NCBI GenBank assembly: GCA_947581745.1
Contig: CANPVW010000003.1
Location: forward strand, 1-15,872
Origin: Candidatus Benthicola azotiphorus
Lineage (GTDB): Bacteria > Gemmatimonadota > Gemmatimonadetes > Palauibacterales > Palauibacteraceae
Direction of reading: 5' to 3'
Length of the DNA stretch: 15,872 nt
Both the position numbers and the translations under genes were made by a program. The notes under the pieces were generated by a model that saw nothing but the letters and a program-made list of their open reading frames with translations, was not told the DNA's origin and did no database searches. Below are positions 1-7,556 of this stretch, in pieces; within the stretch, counting starts at the first letter, position 1, and each line of letters starts with the position of its first letter.

Positions 1-597
1 GTGTTCTGTACGTCTCTCTCGCTCGTTCCCGGGCTCGCGGATCCCGCTACTATGGGTCCTTACCTGGGGAATCTGCCTCTGGACCTGGACCACCAGGGGG
101 TGATCAACGTCCTCGCGATGCTCCGGCGGCCCGTCTCCCCGTATTACTGGCTCCCGGCAGTTGACTGTGAGGTGCCGTTTCGCGGCATCGTGGAAACGAC
201 CCGGGTGATCCGGGAAGCGGATGCCGGCGGCCACCACCTCGTATATCTCCTGAACTACGTCCATCGCGACACGACCGAGTTCGCGCGCACGGACGATGAT
301 CTCGCGCAATCGTACGTGGGAGGCCTGCTCGATCTGTTTCCCGACCTGACCCGGCAGGACGTTCACTCGACACACGTCTTCAGGGCTCCGTACGTGGAGC
401 CGATCTGGACGCCCGGATACGCGAAGCGAGTGCCGCCGGCAGAGCTGGTTCAGGGGCGAGTGTACCTCGCAACGACGGCGCAGGTCTATCCCAACGTGAC
501 CTCATGGAACACGTCGATCGGGCTCGCGACGGACGTCGCGAATCGGATTCTCGCTTCCAGTGAGGTCAGCCCCGCCTCGATCGAGGAGGTCGCTTGA
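1..597 (+). CDS. FAD-dependent amine-oxidase-like oxidoreductase, C-terminal part (5' end outside window)
   Basis: The frame is open from the first base and ends at TGA 595-597. The GTG at position 1 is probably an internal valine codon, because the 198 visible residues look like only the C-terminal part of a longer flavoprotein. They resemble the end of protoporphyrinogen-oxidase/UDP-galactopyranose-mutase-like NAD(P)/FAD oxidoreductases, which often occur in polysaccharide clusters. The visible marks are a substrate-domain strand region (residues 35-90), the FRAPYVEPIW segment near 128-137, and a closing YPNVTSWNTSIG segment followed by an alanine-rich helix, where such enzymes close the FAD site. 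The dinucleotide-binding GxGxxG motif would lie upstream and cannot be checked. Its stop overlaps the deacetylase start, so the two are probably co-transcribed. The family is likely from overall pattern; the substrate is unknown. A related amine oxidase is the main alternative. Confidence 0.7.
   Translation: MFCTSLSLVPGLADPATMGPYLGNLPLDLDHQGVINVLAMLRRPVSPYYWLPAVDCEVPFRGIVETTRVIREADAGGHHLVYLLNYVHRDTTEFARTDDDLAQSYVGGLLDLFPDLTRQDVHSTHVFRAPYVEPIWTPGYAKRVPPAELVQGRVYLATTAQVYPNVTSWNTSIGLATDVANRILASSEVSPASIEEVA
583..590 (+). promoter_or_regulatory. Ribosome binding site for the TTG-started deacetylase
   Basis: GAGGAGGT is a near-perfect Shine-Dalgarno sequence ending a few bases before TTG 594. It lies inside the end of the preceding oxidoreductase gene. 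It supports the rare TTG start, which forms a TTGA overlap with the upstream stop codon. Confidence 0.6.
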
Positions 598-1508
598 GAC
601 TCGCGGGCCTCTCCGTCGACGTGGACTCGGTGGCGAGTCACCTGGAGGGCTATGGTTTCGAGCGACCCCAAGATGACGGATCGGCCTACTCGACCGCTGT
701 CCCGAGGGCGCTGGACGTGTTCGACAGGGTCGGGGCTCGAGGCACCTTCTTTCTCATCGCGGAAGAAGCCGAGAAACACACTGATACTGTCCGTGAGATC
801 GTCCGGCGCGGGCACGAAGTGGCCAGCCATTCGATGACTCACGGCCTTCCTTTCGCCAACCTGACGGAGGAGCGCAGCCGATCCGAGATCTTCGACTCGA
901 AGGTGTTGCTGGAGCGGATCTCGGGAGCCCGAATCGATGGATTCCGGGCACCGAGCTGGGACGCCGGCGCCGACCTGATCGCCGAGTTGGAACGGGCCGG
1001 TTACCGCTACGACGCATCGGCTTATCCGTCGATCCTGCTCCCCCTGCTTCGCCGGGCGATCGCGTCGCGGAGCGCCGGGGGTGCGGTGCGCACGGTCTCG
1101 GGCCTGTGGGACGGGGTGTTCGGTCGGACCGGGCCGCACAGGTTGACGGTCGGTAACAGGACGATCTACGAGATTCCGGTCGCGACCACTCCGATTCTGA
1201 GACTCCCCTATTACCATACGATGAGCTATGTTCTGCCTGGCCCCGCATTTCGGCTCATCGGCATCGCCGCGCGCGCCCGCCGATGCCCCATTTCGTACCA
1301 GTTTCACGCAGTCGACTTCCTGGACACGGCGCAAGACGATCTGGACGAGCGCATCGCCCGTCATCCCGGGATGGAGCTTTCCCTGTCCACCAAACTGACG
1401 CTCGCGCAGGACTGTCTTCAGCGCCTCGGCCGGGCTCGCCAGGTGGTTCCGCTGCGCGAGATCGTCGATTCCCTCGATCGCCCTCCGGCGGGGCGCCTCA
1501 GCACCTGA
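594..1508 (+). CDS. NodB-homology polysaccharide deacetylase
   Basis: This 304-residue protein carries the NodB (carbohydrate esterase 4) motifs in order. Motif 1 is SVDVDS, with Asp9 and Asp11 (catalytic base and metal ligand region). Next comes GARGTFFL (48-54). Motif 2 is SHSMTH, with His79 and His83 as metal ligands. Motif 3 is FRAPSWD (117-123). YRYDAS follows near 137, and a late FHAVDF segment supplies the motif-5 histidine. Family members remove N- or O-acetyl groups from sugars with a divalent metal. The SVDVD form of motif 1 is the one seen in the PuuE/DUF3473-type branch common in exopolysaccharide loci. No signal peptide is visible, so it may act on a cytoplasmic or lipid-linked intermediate. 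The TTG start is chosen for the strong ribosome binding site and the TTGA overlap with the gene before. The next gene begins 23 bases after its stop. The exact substrate is not known. Confidence 0.9.
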   Translation: MRLAGLSVDVDSVASHLEGYGFERPQDDGSAYSTAVPRALDVFDRVGARGTFFLIAEEAEKHTDTVREIVRRGHEVASHSMTHGLPFANLTEERSRSEIFDSKVLLERISGARIDGFRAPSWDAGADLIAELERAGYRYDASAYPSILLPLLRRAIASRSAGGAVRTVSGLWDGVFGRTGPHRLTVGNRTIYEIPVATTPILRLPYYHTMSYVLPGPAFRLIGIAARARRCPISYQFHAVDFLDTAQDDLDERIARHPGMELSLSTKLTLAQDCLQRLGRARQVVPLREIVDSLDRPPAGRLST

Positions 1509-1531
1509 ACCCAACACAACGAGTCAAGACC

Positions 1532-2776
1532 ATGGATACGAACGAAATCATTTTCCTTCCGTCAGACAGAGACTCGTCGGGCCGTAGTTTCGGGGACGAG
1601 GAGGTGCAGCTTCTCCGCGAGGTCATCGAGGGCGGCAACCTGTTCTGCGTGCCCGGCAACATGGTTCCCCGGTTCGAGCGGGCGTTCGCTGACCTGTACG
1701 GGGTGCCGCACGCCCGCGCCGTGACCTCGGGAACGGCCGCCGTCCACACTGCGCTCGGCGCGCTGGATATCGCCCCCGGCGACGAGATCGTGACGACTCC
1801 CATCACCGACATGGGCGCGATCACCCCGATCCTGTTCCAGGGCGCCGTGCCCGTGTACGCGGACGTGGAGTGGGACACGCTCAACATCTCGGCTGACACC
1901 ATCAGGCCCCGGATTACCGAAAGGACGCGAGCGATCATCGTCACGCACCTGTTCGGCAACCCGTGCGACATGGATCCGATCATGGCGCTCGCGGCCGAGC
2001 ACGACCTGCCGGTGCTCGAGGACACGGCGCAGGCATATCTGGCCACTTACAAGGGACGCCTGGTCGGCACGTTCGGCGATATCGCCGCCTTCAGTTTCCA
2101 GCAGGGAAAGCACATGACCACGGGCGAGGGCGGCATGATCATCTCCTCGGACCCGGAGCTGGCTCGCCGGGCCCGCGTGTGGGCCGACAAGGGATGGAAC
2201 TACGATCCGAAGGCCCCCGATCACGAGTTCATGGGCCTCAACTACCGGATGACGGAACTTCAGGGAGCGGTCGGACTCGCGCAGCTGCAGAAGCTGCCAG
2301 GCATGGTCGAGGCGCGCGTCGCCTCGGTCGGGTTGCTCCTCGACCGGATCGAGGACATTCCGGGGGTGAAGATCGCGCGCGTTCACCCCGAGGCTGCAGC
2401 TACGTGGTGGCGAGTTCCCCTCCTCATCGACGTTGACGAGATCGGAGTGACGCCGGCGGAGATCGAGGCGGGACTCAAGCGCGTGAAGATCTGGGCGAAG
2501 GCGGGCTACATCAGTCGCCCGGCCTTCCACTGCGCCCAGTTCACCGAAAAGAGGACCTTCCGGGACACCTGGTGGCCCTACAGCGCGCACACCGCTCCGC
2601 TTCCACCGGAGACACTCGAGGAATACCCGGGCTGCCGCGATGCGCTACGGCGTGTCCTCGTCATTCCGTGGACCGAGAAGCATGAGGAGGAGCACGCGAT
2701 CTACGTGGCCGACCAGATCCGGGCGGTCGTCGAGTCGAAGAGGGCCGCGAGCGTGTCGGGAGGTCTGGAGACGTGA
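1532..2776 (+). CDS. DegT/DnrJ/EryC1/StrS-family PLP-dependent sugar aminotransferase
   Basis: This 414-residue fold-type I aminotransferase transfers an amino group, usually from glutamate or glutamine, to a keto-sugar nucleotide or keto-cyclitol. The landmarks are TSGTAA (66-70), which contacts the PLP phosphate, LEDTAQA with Asp164 that pairs with the pyridine nitrogen, and FSFQQGKHMTTGEGG, where Lys193 should form the internal aldimine. GLNYRMTELQGAVG follows near 230-243, as is usual in the family. The open frame extends upstream to 1283, but that would bury it in the deacetylase gene, and the family N-terminus fits ATG 1532. The Shine-Dalgarno sequence is weak. The gene ends in a GTGA overlap with the Gfo/Idh oxidoreductase. 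That pairing suggests an oxidation-then-transamination route to an amino sugar (as in Wlb/Wbp 3-amino-uronate synthesis) or an aminocyclitol (as with StrS-like enzymes). The sequence alone does not decide between them. Confidence 0.93.
   Translation: MDTNEIIFLPSDRDSSGRSFGDEEVQLLREVIEGGNLFCVPGNMVPRFERAFADLYGVPHARAVTSGTAAVHTALGALDIAPGDEIVTTPITDMGAITPILFQGAVPVYADVEWDTLNISADTIRPRITERTRAIIVTHLFGNPCDMDPIMALAAEHDLPVLEDTAQAYLATYKGRLVGTFGDIAAFSFQQGKHMTTGEGGMIISSDPELARRARVWADKGWNYDPKAPDHEFMGLNYRMTELQGAVGLAQLQKLPGMVEARVASVGLLLDRIEDIPGVKIARVHPEAAATWWRVPLLIDVDEIGVTPAEIEAGLKRVKIWAKAGYISRPAFHCAQFTEKRTFRDTWWPYSAHTAPLPPETLEEYPGCRDALRRVLVIPWTEKHEEEHAIYVADQIRAVVESKRAASVSGGLET
2758..2763 (+). promoter_or_regulatory. 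Ribosome binding site for the GTG-started Gfo/Idh oxidoreductase
   Basis: GGGAGG lies nine bases before GTG 2773, inside the end of the aminotransferase gene. It supports the GTG start, which overlaps the upstream TGA as GTGA. Confidence 0.6.
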
Positions 2777-3723
2777 ACAGTCCACGAAAGGTCGCAATCG
2801 TCGGCTGCGGAGCCATCTCCCGCGCACACGCTACGGCGATCGAAGCTCTGCCTCAGGTGGAGCTCGTGGCGCTCGTGGACACGGATCCGGCGGCACTGGC
2901 GAAAGCGGAAAGCGAGCTGGGTGCTCCTGGGTTCGCAACGGTCGCCGATCTGATCGCCGCCGGAGGCGCCGACGCCGCGTGCATCTGCACGCCTCCGGCC
3001 CTTCACGACGGGATTGCCGAAGTACTGCTCGCTGCGGGGTTGGACGTGCTGTGCGAAAAGCCGCTCTCCGTCTCGGCGGCCGTCGCACAGGCAATGATCG
3101 CGAGCGCGGCCGACGTCAATCGGGCTCTTTCCGTGTCGGACAAGTTCCGGCACGTGGGGGACCTCATCGAAGCCGGCGAGCGACTGCGGTTGGGAGAGAT
3201 CGGGTCGCCAATCCACTTCGCGGTGTGCTTCTGCGCACCCGTCGGCGTGAGGGATCGCTGGCCCTCCGATGCAGCGCTTTCAGGTGGCGGAGTGCTGATG
3301 GACAACGGGCCACATGCCTTCGATGTGCTGAGCCACGTGCTGGACGCGCCGATCGAGGATCTCGCGGCCGTCTTCGCGAAACCCTCGCTCGCGCCGCCTG
3401 TCGAAGACACTGCCCTGCTGCATTTCCGCACGGAGAGCGGCAGTACGGGCCGGATAGAGCTGTCTTGGGTCTACTTCACGAAAGATCTCGACTATCTCGT
3501 CATCCAGGGTACGGAGGGCACGATTCGGATCGGCTGGACGGGCGGACAGTTGAGGCACCATGGCGAGCGTGAATGGATGCCATTCGGGTCGGGTTACGAC
3601 AAGGGGGCCGCGTTCCGGGGTGTGTGGGAGGCGTTCCTGAGCAGCGGACCCGTGGCAGGCAACTCGCGCGAGGGTGCGGCCGCGCTGGAGTGGATCGAGA
3701 CAGCATACGACTCGGCGCGATGA
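2773..3723 (+). CDS. Gfo/Idh/MocA-family NAD(P)-dependent oxidoreductase
   Basis: This 316-residue oxidoreductase has an N-terminal Rossmann fold with the dinucleotide-binding motif VGCGAISRAH (10-19). An acidic residue after the second strand (LVDTD, 35-39) suggests a preference for NAD. The family motif CEKPLS follows, with Glu95-Lys96-Pro97; the lysine is the usual catalytic or binding residue. The C-terminal sheet domain carries GGGVLMDNGPHAFD, with Asp177 and His181 in the expected active-site positions. Such enzymes oxidise or reduce a hydroxyl of a sugar, nucleotide sugar or inositol. Translation is coupled on both sides, GTGA with the aminotransferase and ATGA with the SGNH gene, so it probably makes the keto substrate that the aminotransferase uses. 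A WlbA/WbpB-like 3-dehydrogenase and a scyllo- or myo-inositol dehydrogenase are both possible. Confidence 0.92.
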   Translation: MNSPRKVAIVGCGAISRAHATAIEALPQVELVALVDTDPAALAKAESELGAPGFATVADLIAAGGADAACICTPPALHDGIAEVLLAAGLDVLCEKPLSVSAAVAQAMIASAADVNRALSVSDKFRHVGDLIEAGERLRLGEIGSPIHFAVCFCAPVGVRDRWPSDAALSGGGVLMDNGPHAFDVLSHVLDAPIEDLAAVFAKPSLAPPVEDTALLHFRTESGSTGRIELSWVYFTKDLDYLVIQGTEGTIRIGWTGGQLRHHGEREWMPFGSGYDKGAAFRGVWEAFLSSGPVAGNSREGAAALEWIETAYDSAR

Positions 3724-4817
3724 AGGATCCTGATCCCCGACCGGGTGTCCCCGATCAACCGGGCGGCGCCAATGCTCGAAGGAGTTGGAGCGGCATCTGG
3801 CTCCTTCTGGCGTCGGTCATCGTCGCGATCCTCATTTCGGAACTGCTGATACGAACTCTGTTCCCCCAGGAACTTACGCCGTTGGGAGGGTGGGCCAGTT
3901 GTTGCGGAGACTTCTTCGAGCCGGATCCGCAATATGGCTGGATGGCGCGCCCGGGGTACCGCGGAGAGTATGTACACGACACGCAAGTCGCGATCAACTC
4001 TCTGGGTCTGAGAGATCACGAATATGGTCCCAAGCGAAACGACGAAATCAGGATACTCTCGCTGGGCGATTCCTTCGCGTTCGGCTTTGGAGTAGAACTG
4101 GAGGAAGACTATGCTAAGATGTTGGAAAATATGCTTCGTAAGCGCTTCCCAACAGTCGAGATATCGGTGATCAATGGCGGGTTGGCCGCATACAACTCAC
4201 ACCACGTGATAATGGAGTTCGATCGCCTTCAACCTCTCCTTGATCCTGATTTCGTCATTGCGGCCTTCGTCGCGGGAAACGACGTGGCAGACAACCCTGT
4301 CTTCGACGAGCAACTCGAACAGTGGCTGCAGTCGCCGGTCGGCTTCCTGGGACGACATAGTCACCTGTTCAGACTGATCCTGCGGTCCACTTTTGCGCCC
4401 AGGTACTTCGCGGCCAATCGAAGCAAGAAGAACATAGAGTACACGAACGGCCTCTTGGACGATCTGGACGCCGACGTGCATCGGGCGAACCTCCCGCTTG
4501 CGATCCTGATCATCCCGGCACGCCACCAGGTACGCCCGTCCGTCAACCCTGGCACAGCGCTCTTGGATCGACTCGGAGCGCAAGGCTATATCCTCAGGCA
4601 GAACAACATGGTCCGAGAGCACCTTGAAACCACAGGTGTTCCGTACGTCGACACGTACCCGGCACTGGCAGAGCGCGACAGCATCGACGCGGTGTTCTTC
4701 GACGATGACCCTCATACCAACGCACTTGGGTACCGAATTATCGCTGAAGCCACCTACGAGGCGATTCTCCCGACAATCGAAAAGCTGGTAGAAGAGCGCA
4801 CCGCAGTGTCACCGTAG
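3720..4817 (+). CDS. Membrane-anchored SGNH/GDSL hydrolase-fold protein, paralogue 1
   Basis: This 365-residue protein has one hydrophobic N-terminal segment (about 26-47), probably a membrane anchor placing the domain outside the inner membrane. The SGNH blocks are clear. Block I is LGDSFAFG with nucleophile Ser118, block II is INGG with Gly153 or Gly154, block III is AGND (185-188) with Asn187, and block V is DDPHTNALGY with Asp330 and His332. SGNH proteins are esterases or, in polysaccharide loci such as alginate (AlgX, AlgJ), O-acetyltransferases. ATG 3720 is chosen because it overlaps the preceding stop as ATGA and puts the anchor near the N-terminus; the frame itself stays open further upstream. 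Base composition drops here: 25 of 60 bases are G or C at 4081-4140, against 45 of 60 at 1081-1140. It resembles the convergent gene that follows. A role in acylating or deacylating the polymer is inference. Confidence 0.85.
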   Translation: MKDPDPRPGVPDQPGGANARRSWSGIWLLLASVIVAILISELLIRTLFPQELTPLGGWASCCGDFFEPDPQYGWMARPGYRGEYVHDTQVAINSLGLRDHEYGPKRNDEIRILSLGDSFAFGFGVELEEDYAKMLENMLRKRFPTVEISVINGGLAAYNSHHVIMEFDRLQPLLDPDFVIAAFVAGNDVADNPVFDEQLEQWLQSPVGFLGRHSHLFRLILRSTFAPRYFAANRSKKNIEYTNGLLDDLDADVHRANLPLAILIIPARHQVRPSVNPGTALLDRLGAQGYILRQNNMVREHLETTGVPYVDTYPALAERDSIDAVFFDDDPHTNALGYRIIAEATYEAILPTIEKLVEERTAVSP

Positions 4818-4845
4818 GCGTTTGGTTCCGGCTGAGGTGCAGGGC

Positions 4846-5928
4846 TCAACGCGAAGCAGGCGCGCCGTCCGCGAGCTCCGGACAGGTCAGTTTGCCGAGA
4901 GCCCAGGGCGTGAGCAGGTCGCTGCAGGCAATGCGGTCGAACAGGATCCTGCTTACAAGCTCGTGGCCGCGACTCCGGTAATGGACGTCGTCCCAGAAGT
5001 AGCTGCCGATCTGGCTGCAGTCGCCTTCCAGCCGGGCCACGAAGTCTCCCTCCAGGTCCACTACCTCGACGCCTCGATTCATCAGGCGACCGACCACGTC
5101 AGAGTTGTTGCCGGCAATCCCGTCACACACCTGGGATCTGCTTGGTGCCACGAATACGATTGCAGCGACGCGGCCCGAATCCGACGCGAGCGGAAGATCC
5201 GCCAGCATAGTCAACAGGGCGTCTATGTTGGTCGATACCACGTTGAGCGTGTCGTACGGGGGAACGATGTTCTCGGGTATCGTCCAGAGCCGATTGATAG
5301 CTCCTGGCAATATCCCCCGTACGTCATACCGCCCATTGAGGTGGTTGACCGACAGCCGCAGGAGGTCCCAAAGAGCCGAGCGGGGTCTCTGCATTGGATA
5401 AGCGTAGTTGCCCGGTGCGATCAGCTGGAGGGGGGGACGTTCCCAGTCGTTCGGAATCGTGTAGAACATCAGGACGTCGGCCCGCACGGCATTGCTCAAG
5501 TCGCGACCGCGTCGAGCCATCTGTGTGACCGAGTAGCCATTGACGCCGCCGTTCAGCACCTCGACCGAGGGCAGAGCGTCCCTCAGCATCGATTCCAGCC
5601 GAGTCGTGAAGAGGTCGGCGTGCTCCGTCCTGCTGCCACCGTACGTGACCGAATTTCCAAGTACGAGGATCTGAGGCTTTCCCTCGAGCTGCCGGGAGGG
5701 ATCGGTTTCCCTGAGTCCCAAGTCGTTGATGAAGACAGTCACACCGAGCCTGCTGGCCTCCTGATTCGGTCTGGGCTCGTAGCCCCACTCGCTGTTCGAT
5801 TGATAGAGGACGGGAGAAGTCATACCCAACAGACGCAGCAGGACCTCCGATGCCAGAAGCGCGATTAGAAGCGAGCCGGCGAGGAGCGCCACATTCGCCT
5901 TCTTGGAGGTCCGGCTGTGGATCACCAT
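4846..5928 (-). CDS. Membrane-anchored SGNH hydrolase-like protein with GNS motif, paralogue 2
   Basis: This 360-residue protein has an N-terminal membrane segment (about 13-35) and an SGNH-like domain. Block I reads LGNSVTYGG with Ser93, so Asn replaces the usual Asp of GDS. Block II is LNGG (125-128). A possible block III is IPND with Asn160, lacking the usual Gly. Block V is WDDVHY with Asp313 and His316, a proper D-x-x-H dyad. The segment FINDLGLRE (66-74) matches INSLGLRD in the plus-strand SGNH protein and sits the same 21 residues before the nucleophile block, so the two are probably distant paralogues. The frame is open up to a GTG at 6009. ATG 5928 is preferred because GGGAG precedes it and the anchor then starts near residue 13. 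It is the last gene of the minus-strand group, 95 bases after the GT39-like gene. Likely an acyl esterase or acyltransferase acting on exported glycan. Confidence 0.8.
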   Translation of the reverse strand: MVIHSRTSKKANVALLAGSLLIALLASEVLLRLLGMTSPVLYQSNSEWGYEPRPNQEASRLGVTVFINDLGLRETDPSRQLEGKPQILVLGNSVTYGGSRTEHADLFTTRLESMLRDALPSVEVLNGGVNGYSVTQMARRGRDLSNAVRADVLMFYTIPNDWERPPLQLIAPGNYAYPMQRPRSALWDLLRLSVNHLNGRYDVRGILPGAINRLWTIPENIVPPYDTLNVVSTNIDALLTMLADLPLASDSGRVAAIVFVAPSRSQVCDGIAGNNSDVVGRLMNRGVEVVDLEGDFVARLEGDCSQIGSYFWDDVHYRSRGHELVSRILFDRIACSDLLTPWALGKLTCPELADGAPASR

Positions 5929-5932
5929 GTCG

Positions 5933-5937
5933 CTCCC
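5933..5937 (-). promoter_or_regulatory. Ribosome binding site deciding the start of SGNH paralogue 2
   Basis: On the minus strand GGGAG lies four bases before ATG 5928. The alternative GTG at 6009 has no comparable site close to it, and it would add 27 polar residues ahead of the membrane anchor. Confidence 0.5.
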
Positions 5938-6023
5938 TTCCCGTGCCCGCCAAGAATCTGACGGTGGTTGCTGAAAGGTAAAGCGGTCTGCATGAAGCGG
6001 TAAGTCCACGGCGGACAGGGGGT

Positions 6024-7556
6024 CTACTCCAACGTGGTTGGCGGGTGCTCCTCCGGAAAGACCAGCGCAACCTTCACTCCCGGCCCCTCATAGCTCATAT
6101 CAACCCGGAAGCGCGCCGAGAGAGCCGGGATCAGATCGGCCCCGGGCGCTCGCCCGAAAGTCCGGCTCTCGTAGATCCACATTCGATCCCCGCTCACTGC
6201 GAGACGCTCCAACAGCTCGTCGAGCGAGTCCGAGTCGACACCCGGTGTTGGGTGGAGCGGATACACCAGGGTGGGAAGGCCGACGTCGTAGTACGAGAAG
6301 ACGCTCGATACGTAGGGGACGGTCACGAGCACCATGTCTCCGGGCTCCGCGTGCATGCGAATGTGCTCGACGGCGTCTCTGTGATCCTCCTTGAAGTACC
6401 TCTCGTTCCGGTAGTAGTTGGACAGCGCCGTCACGAAGACGACAGCGACTACGGCCGCTGCAATCCTCCTCACGCTCACTCTGAAGCTCGTGACTCCCGC
6501 TGAGAGAACCACGATGAATGGTGGAAAGGCCAAGATAGCGTAGCGGACATTGTAGGGGTGTTCTGTAGCCAGTGCGCCGATGGCGGCAAAACCGAGAGCC
6601 GACACAGCCCAAAGAGACAGGGCAAGGAGTGCGGCCCGATGCTCTCTGGCGAGCCGGGCGATTCCGCAGACCACCAGACCACCGAACAGCAACGCCACGG
6701 GAACGATCCACGGCAGGGCCCTTCGCACGAATTCCGCGGCATCCGGTTGGTGCAATTCGGTGGTCGACGGGCCGAGAGAATAGCCAGCACTGAAGGCGTA
6801 GGCCGTGTAGGCAAGATCCTGGAGACTGAAGACCCTCTCGGGGGCTGAAGCTCTCGGTGGCAGGCCAATCAAGCTCACGACGCCGGGCACCGCAAACAGC
6901 GCCACGATCGCGAAGCGCTTCATCCATACCGTGCGGTGGACGGGATCGGAAAGGAGAGCATACGTGAAGAGAAAGCCGATGAACGCCAGCCCGACAGTCT
7001 GGCACAGGAAGACCGAGGCCGTCGTTACGGCAAACAGGATGACTCGAAACCGAGTGGGTTCGCTCCTGAGCTTCTCGAGGAGGTACAGCGATGCGAGGGC
7101 TAGAAACAGCAACATGGAATACGGTCTGGCATCCTGGCTGTACCAGACATGAAACGGCGACAGGGCCAGGAATGCGGCCGCATAAGCGGCCTCGGTCTTC
7201 CCGATCCAGCGTCGGGTGACATCATGAAGCAGAGGAATCGATGCGACGGCGAACATGACCGAAGGAAGTCGCAGTATGAACTCGCTGCGGCCAATGTGCA
7301 GGAAACCATGAACGACCAGATAGTAGAGGGGAGGGATGTTCGAGTTTGCCGCCGTCCGCGCGATTACATCGTGGAGGGACCCCGACGAGCTCACGAAGGT
7401 CACTGCCTCGTCCACCCACAGGCTCTGGGCGCCGAGAAGGAGCAGCCGCAGAGCTAGCGCCATACTCGTGGTGGCGGCCACTGTCAGCAGCAGACGCAAC
7501 CGGTCTCGGGGAACCGAGGACTGGCTGCCCTGCTGCTGAGACGAGGCGTCATTCAA
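6024..7556 (-). CDS. GT39/ArnT-like polytopic membrane glycosyltransferase (SLWVDE / QDARPY type)
   Basis: This 510-residue integral membrane protein has roughly ten hydrophobic segments and a soluble C-terminal part (about 395-510). After the first helix comes SLWVDEA, with Asp49-Glu50 in the first extracytoplasmic loop, where GT-C glycosyltransferases place the catalytic acidic residue. NIPPLYY (73-79) and WYSQDARPYS (138-147) follow; the latter is typical of the YSQ(E/D)ARPY group of GT39/PMT_2-like proteins. Such enzymes use polyprenyl-phosphate sugars and transfer them on the periplasmic side. TTG 7556 overlaps the upstream TGA as TTGA. The ATG four bases further on is in another frame. 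A later start near residue 20 or 32 is possible but would cut into the first helix. Donor and acceptor are unknown. Its neighbours suggest decoration of the exported polymer or of a lipid-linked unit. Confidence 0.85.
   Translation of the reverse strand: MNDASSQQQGSQSSVPRDRLRLLLTVAATTSMALALRLLLLGAQSLWVDEAVTFVSSSGSLHDVIARTAANSNIPPLYYLVVHGFLHIGRSEFILRLPSVMFAVASIPLLHDVTRRWIGKTEAAYAAAFLALSPFHVWYSQDARPYSMLLFLALASLYLLEKLRSEPTRFRVILFAVTTASVFLCQTVGLAFIGFLFTYALLSDPVHRTVWMKRFAIVALFAVPGVVSLIGLPPRASAPERVFSLQDLAYTAYAFSAGYSLGPSTTELHQPDAAEFVRRALPWIVPVALLFGGLVVCGIARLAREHRAALLALSLWAVSALGFAAIGALATEHPYNVRYAILAFPPFIVVLSAGVTSFRVSVRRIAAAVVAVVFVTALSNYYRNERYFKEDHRDAVEHIRMHAEPGDMVLVTVPYVSSVFSYYDVGLPTLVYPLHPTPGVDSDSLDELLERLAVSGDRMWIYESRTFGRAPGADLIPALSARFRVDMSYEGPGVKVALVFPEEHPPTTLE

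Noticed and set aside
486..1517. 343-codon open frame on the minus strand
   Set aside because: It lies opposite the deacetylase gene with its clear NodB motifs. The translation is rich in Arg and Gly with no recognisable domain, as expected for high-G+C antisense frames.
1283..1531. Upstream extension of the aminotransferase reading frame by 83 codons
   Set aside because: It runs inside the deacetylase gene in another frame, its translation is basic and low in complexity, and the family N-terminus begins at ATG 1532.
2640..3572. 310-codon open frame on the plus strand
   Set aside because: It is an out-of-frame, extremely Arg-rich reading of the aminotransferase end and Gfo/Idh gene.
4867..4883. 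Inverted repeat GTCCG/CGGAC near the convergent stops, a possible terminator
   Set aside because: The stem is only five base pairs, lies inside the SGNH paralogue 2 gene and has no following T run.
4822..5868. 348-codon open frame on the plus strand right after the first SGNH gene
   Set aside because: It is antisense to SGNH paralogue 2, which has membrane anchor and catalytic motifs. The plus-strand reading has none.
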